Assembly (NCBI GenBank): GCA_002320595.1 | Contig: DCKB01000015.1 | Coordinates: 1 to 7,248, forward strand | Direction: 5' to 3' | DNA: 7,248 bases | Origin: Christensenella sp. UBA1685 | GTDB lineage: Bacteria > Bacillota > Clostridia > Christensenellales > CAG-138 | Part shown: positions 6,557 through 7,248 of the stretch, in pieces | Position numbering within the stretch: the first letter of the stretch is position 1 | How the letters are laid out: each line of letters begins with the position of its first letter | Notes under the pieces: model-generated | Databases searched by the model: none | Told to the model about the DNA's origin: nothing | Seen by the model: only the letters and a program-made list of their open reading frames with translations | Translations under genes and position numbers: made by a program

Positions 6557-6584
6557 GTCGTGTGTTCCCTTGTCAACCGATGGT
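6557..6584 (-). repeat. 28-base imperfect inverted repeat, right arm
   Basis: The plus strand reads GTCGTGTGTT then CCCTTGTCAACCGATGGT. It is the inverted partner of 6313-6340 with 24 of 28 matches. It contains TTGTCA (6570-6575), a -35-like element pointing outward to the right, the mirror of the glyS arrangement. Confidence 0.85.
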
Positions 6585-6601
6585 ACGAATATCATAACAT
6601 A
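6570..6601 (+). promoter_or_regulatory. Candidate promoter for the Cys-rich gene
   Basis: TTGTCA (6570-6575, 5 of 6) is followed after 17 bases by CATAAC (6593-6598, 4 of 6), a weak sigma-A pair. The same place reads CATAACATA (6593-6601), which fits the CATANNNTA -10 of the late sporulation factor sigma-K; a -35 AC is present, but its spacing is only approximate. Either way, transcripts would start near 6605 and have a leader of about 140 bases, containing the hairpin GTGTGC/GCACAC at 6649-6668. Confidence 0.3.
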
Positions 6602-6727
6602 GGAAGCCCTTTTGTCAAGAGAAAACGCTTGCATTCCACTTCTTTGTCGTGTGCCCCCGCAAGCACACATCTATGGCAGAATGCGTACTATATCGTAGCA
6701 AGAGCCGAAAGGCCAGCAACAAAATTA

Positions 6728-6733
6728 AGGAGG
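6728..6733 (+). promoter_or_regulatory. Ribosome binding site fixing the Cys-rich start
   Basis: AGGAGG at 6728-6733 lies 9 bases before ATG 6743. It shows that the short 79-residue product is the real one, not the longer frame open upstream through the glyS promoter. Confidence 0.85.
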
Positions 6734-6742
6734 AGACACAAA

Positions 6743-6982
6743 ATGTGTAATTTGGGTATGTGCGGCAATAACTGGTGGTGGATCATCATCCTGATCCTGC
6801 TTGCCGGCGGGTTTAGCAACAACGGCTGCGGCTGCGATAACGATTGTGGTTGCAATAACTGGTGGTGGATCATCATCCTGATTCTGCTTGCCGGTGGGTT
6901 TAGCAACAATGGCTGCGGCTGCGACAACGATTGCGGCTGCGGCAACAACAATAACAACTGTGGCTGCGGCTGCGGCTGCTAA
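6743..6982 (+). CDS. Small Trp/Cys/Gly/Asn-rich tandem-repeat protein
   Basis: The 79-residue product is two copies of a 29-residue unit (9-37 and 38-66). Each copy has NNWWW, a short hydrophobic stretch IIILILLAGGF, and a polar Cys-rich part SNNGCGCDNDCGC. A tail of NNNNN and CGCGCGC closes the protein. There are 14 cysteines, and the hydrophobic runs (about 14 residues including the tryptophans) are short for membrane helices. Clostridial genomes carry similar small proteins that annotation pipelines have called chorion-class high-cysteine proteins; I place it there from memory, without a search. No function is established. Metal binding, disulfide cross-linking, or a spore or envelope role are guesses. 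An AGGAGG site and a downstream stem-loop mark it as a real monocistronic gene. Confidence 0.8.
   Translation: MCNLGMCGNNWWWIIILILLAGGFSNNGCGCDNDCGCNNWWWIIILILLAGGFSNNGCGCDNDCGCGNNNNNCGCGCGC
6767..6940 (+). repeat. Two tandem 87-base coding repeats
   Basis: Unit 1 is 6767-6853 and unit 2 is 6854-6940, exactly 29 codons each and in frame. They differ at 6 of 87 bases. All six are C/T changes at third codon positions and none alters the protein. Confidence 0.95.
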
Positions 6983-6993
6983 TTGATGGCGCT

Positions 6994-7014
6994 GCGGGCA
7001 TGGACCAAGCCCGC
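6994..7014 (+). terminator. Stem-loop after the Cys-rich gene
   Basis: GCGGGC (6994-6999) pairs with GCCCGC (7009-7014) around a 9-base loop, 11 bases after the stop codon. No T-run follows it. It may protect the 3' end or work together with the stronger stem at 7017-7049. Confidence 0.35.
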
Positions 7015-7016
7015 CA

Positions 7017-7049
7017 AATGCGGCACGGCAATTTTTGCCGTGCCGCATT
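7017..7049. terminator. Strong intrinsic terminator stem
   Basis: AATGCGGCACGGCAA (7017-7031) and TTGCCGTGCCGCATT (7035-7049) form a perfect 15-base-pair stem with a TTT loop. The plus strand continues CTGTTGG, a weak T-run, and the minus strand is also plausible. It ends the Cys-rich transcript and separates it from the insertion sequence. Confidence 0.75.
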
Positions 7050-7075
7050 CTGTTGGCGCTTTAGCGGCAATAAAC

Positions 7076-7092
7076 CACCAGCTATGCTGGTG
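7076..7092 (+). repeat. Subterminal hairpin of the IS200-like element
   Basis: CACCAGC (7076-7082) and GCTGGTG (7086-7092) pair perfectly around TAT. In the IS200/IS605 family such hairpins near the ends are bound by the HUH transposase. Confidence 0.7.
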
Positions 7093-7113
7093 AGAATAGA
7101 AAGTTTCAAGCAG

Positions 7114-7175
7114 TAGACCTCCGATGTTAGAATGATGAAGGTTCGCCAACCGCATCAAGAAACAAAGGAGGTCTA
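7114..7175 (+). promoter_or_regulatory. Leader RNA fold sequestering the transposase RBS
   Basis: TAGACCTCC (7114-7122) is exactly complementary to GGAGGTCTA (7167-7175), which contains the transposase ribosome binding site. Between them GATG..GGTT (7134-7143) pairs with AACC.CATC (7148-7156) as an inner hairpin. The closed form would block translation. IS200 is known to repress its transposase through a leader structure of this kind. Confidence 0.75.
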
Positions 7176-7179
7176 AGTC

Positions 7180-7248
7180 ATGCAAGATGACATAAAAGGC
7201 TTATCGTACAGCAAATGGAGATGCCAATACCATATTGTGTTTGCACCA
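7180..7248 (+). CDS. tnpA: IS200-type transposase, N-terminal fragment
   Basis: Only the first 23 codons are in the window; the frame is open at the right edge. The peptide MQDDIKGLSYSKWRCQYHIV ending in FAP matches the characteristic beginning of IS200/IS605 Y1 (HUH) transposases, in which a KW.C.YHIVF segment precedes K/R-rich residues. The HUH motif and catalytic tyrosine would lie beyond the edge. AAAGGAGG at 7164-7171 lies 8 bases before the ATG but can be masked by the upstream complement at 7114-7122. The protein cuts and rejoins single-stranded DNA at the element ends. Whether this copy is intact cannot be seen. Confidence 0.88.
   Translation, partial: MQDDIKGLSYSKWRCQYHIVFAP

Larger units (their letters stand above)
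7071..7248 (+). mobile_element. Left end of an IS200-like insertion sequence (partial)
   Basis: The left part of an IS200/IS605-type element enters here and continues past the right edge. A subterminal hairpin CACCAGC-TAT-GCTGGTG (7076-7092) is followed by an untranslated leader and the transposase start. These elements move as single strands, recognise such hairpins, and lack terminal inverted repeats or target duplications, so the exact left boundary cannot be fixed from one copy. I place it near 7071, and it could be up to about 15 bases further left. Confidence 0.75.

Noticed and set aside
6290..6742. N-terminal extension of the Cys-rich protein to ATG 6290
   Set aside because: It would run through the glyS promoter and the inverted repeat. 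AGGAGG at 6728-6733 marks ATG 6743 as the start, and the extension has no coherent protein character.
6266..6742. T-box or glycine riboswitch upstream of glyS
   Set aside because: No AGGGTGG-type T-box core or glycine aptamer core is visible on the minus strand, and the promoter lies too close to the gene.
6767..6940. CRISPR-like or non-coding tandem repeat array
   Set aside because: There are only two units, they have no spacers, they are in frame, and all differences between them are silent, so this is a protein-coding duplication.

Overview
The window looks like chromosomal DNA of a Bacillota (Firmicutes) bacterium, most likely a clostridial, possibly gut-dwelling, lineage. The reasons are strong GGAGG-type ribosome binding sites before most genes, a single-chain dimeric glycyl-tRNA synthetase, an IS200-type element, and a small Trp/Cys/Gly-rich protein of a kind I associate with Clostridia. 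The lineage is inferred; no rRNA or other decisive marker is present. The backbone is GC-rich (39 of 60 bases G or C at 1381-1440) and one gene is strikingly AT-rich (18 of 60 at 3361-3420).

Layout. Positions 1-195 hold the inner part of a broken minus-strand reading frame that runs off the left edge. A plus-strand run follows: trxB (240-1187, apparently leaderless), glmM (1207-2565) and a YgjP/M48-type metallopeptidase (2562-3089, overlapping glmM by 4 bases). Next come an AT-rich secreted protein of unknown function (3223-4248) and, 12 bases later, a membrane-anchored hypothetical protein (4261-4740). A strong stem that can terminate from both sides (4761-4798) separates these from glyS, which lies on the minus strand (4868-6265). 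From glyS to 6742 is a non-coding stretch carrying a 28-base imperfect inverted repeat (24 of 28 matches). Each arm contains an outward-facing TTGNCA -35 element; the left one belongs to a good glyS promoter. Then come a 79-residue Trp/Cys/Gly/Asn-rich protein made of two tandem 29-codon units (6743-6982), two stem-loops, and the left end of an IS200-like element whose transposase starts at 7180 and runs off the right edge.

How the parts work together. TrxB (thiol redox), GlmM (cell-wall amino-sugar precursor) and GlyS (translation) are housekeeping enzymes with no special functional link. The accessory material is the AT-rich secreted gene with its membrane-anchored neighbour, the Cys-rich duplicated protein, the truncated frame at the left edge and the IS200 end. 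I do not see a complete known defence, CRISPR or toxin system. The features most worth following up are the 28-base inverted repeat with outward promoters, the AT-rich secreted/membrane gene pair, the silent-only divergence of the two Cys-rich repeat units, and the leaderless trxB.
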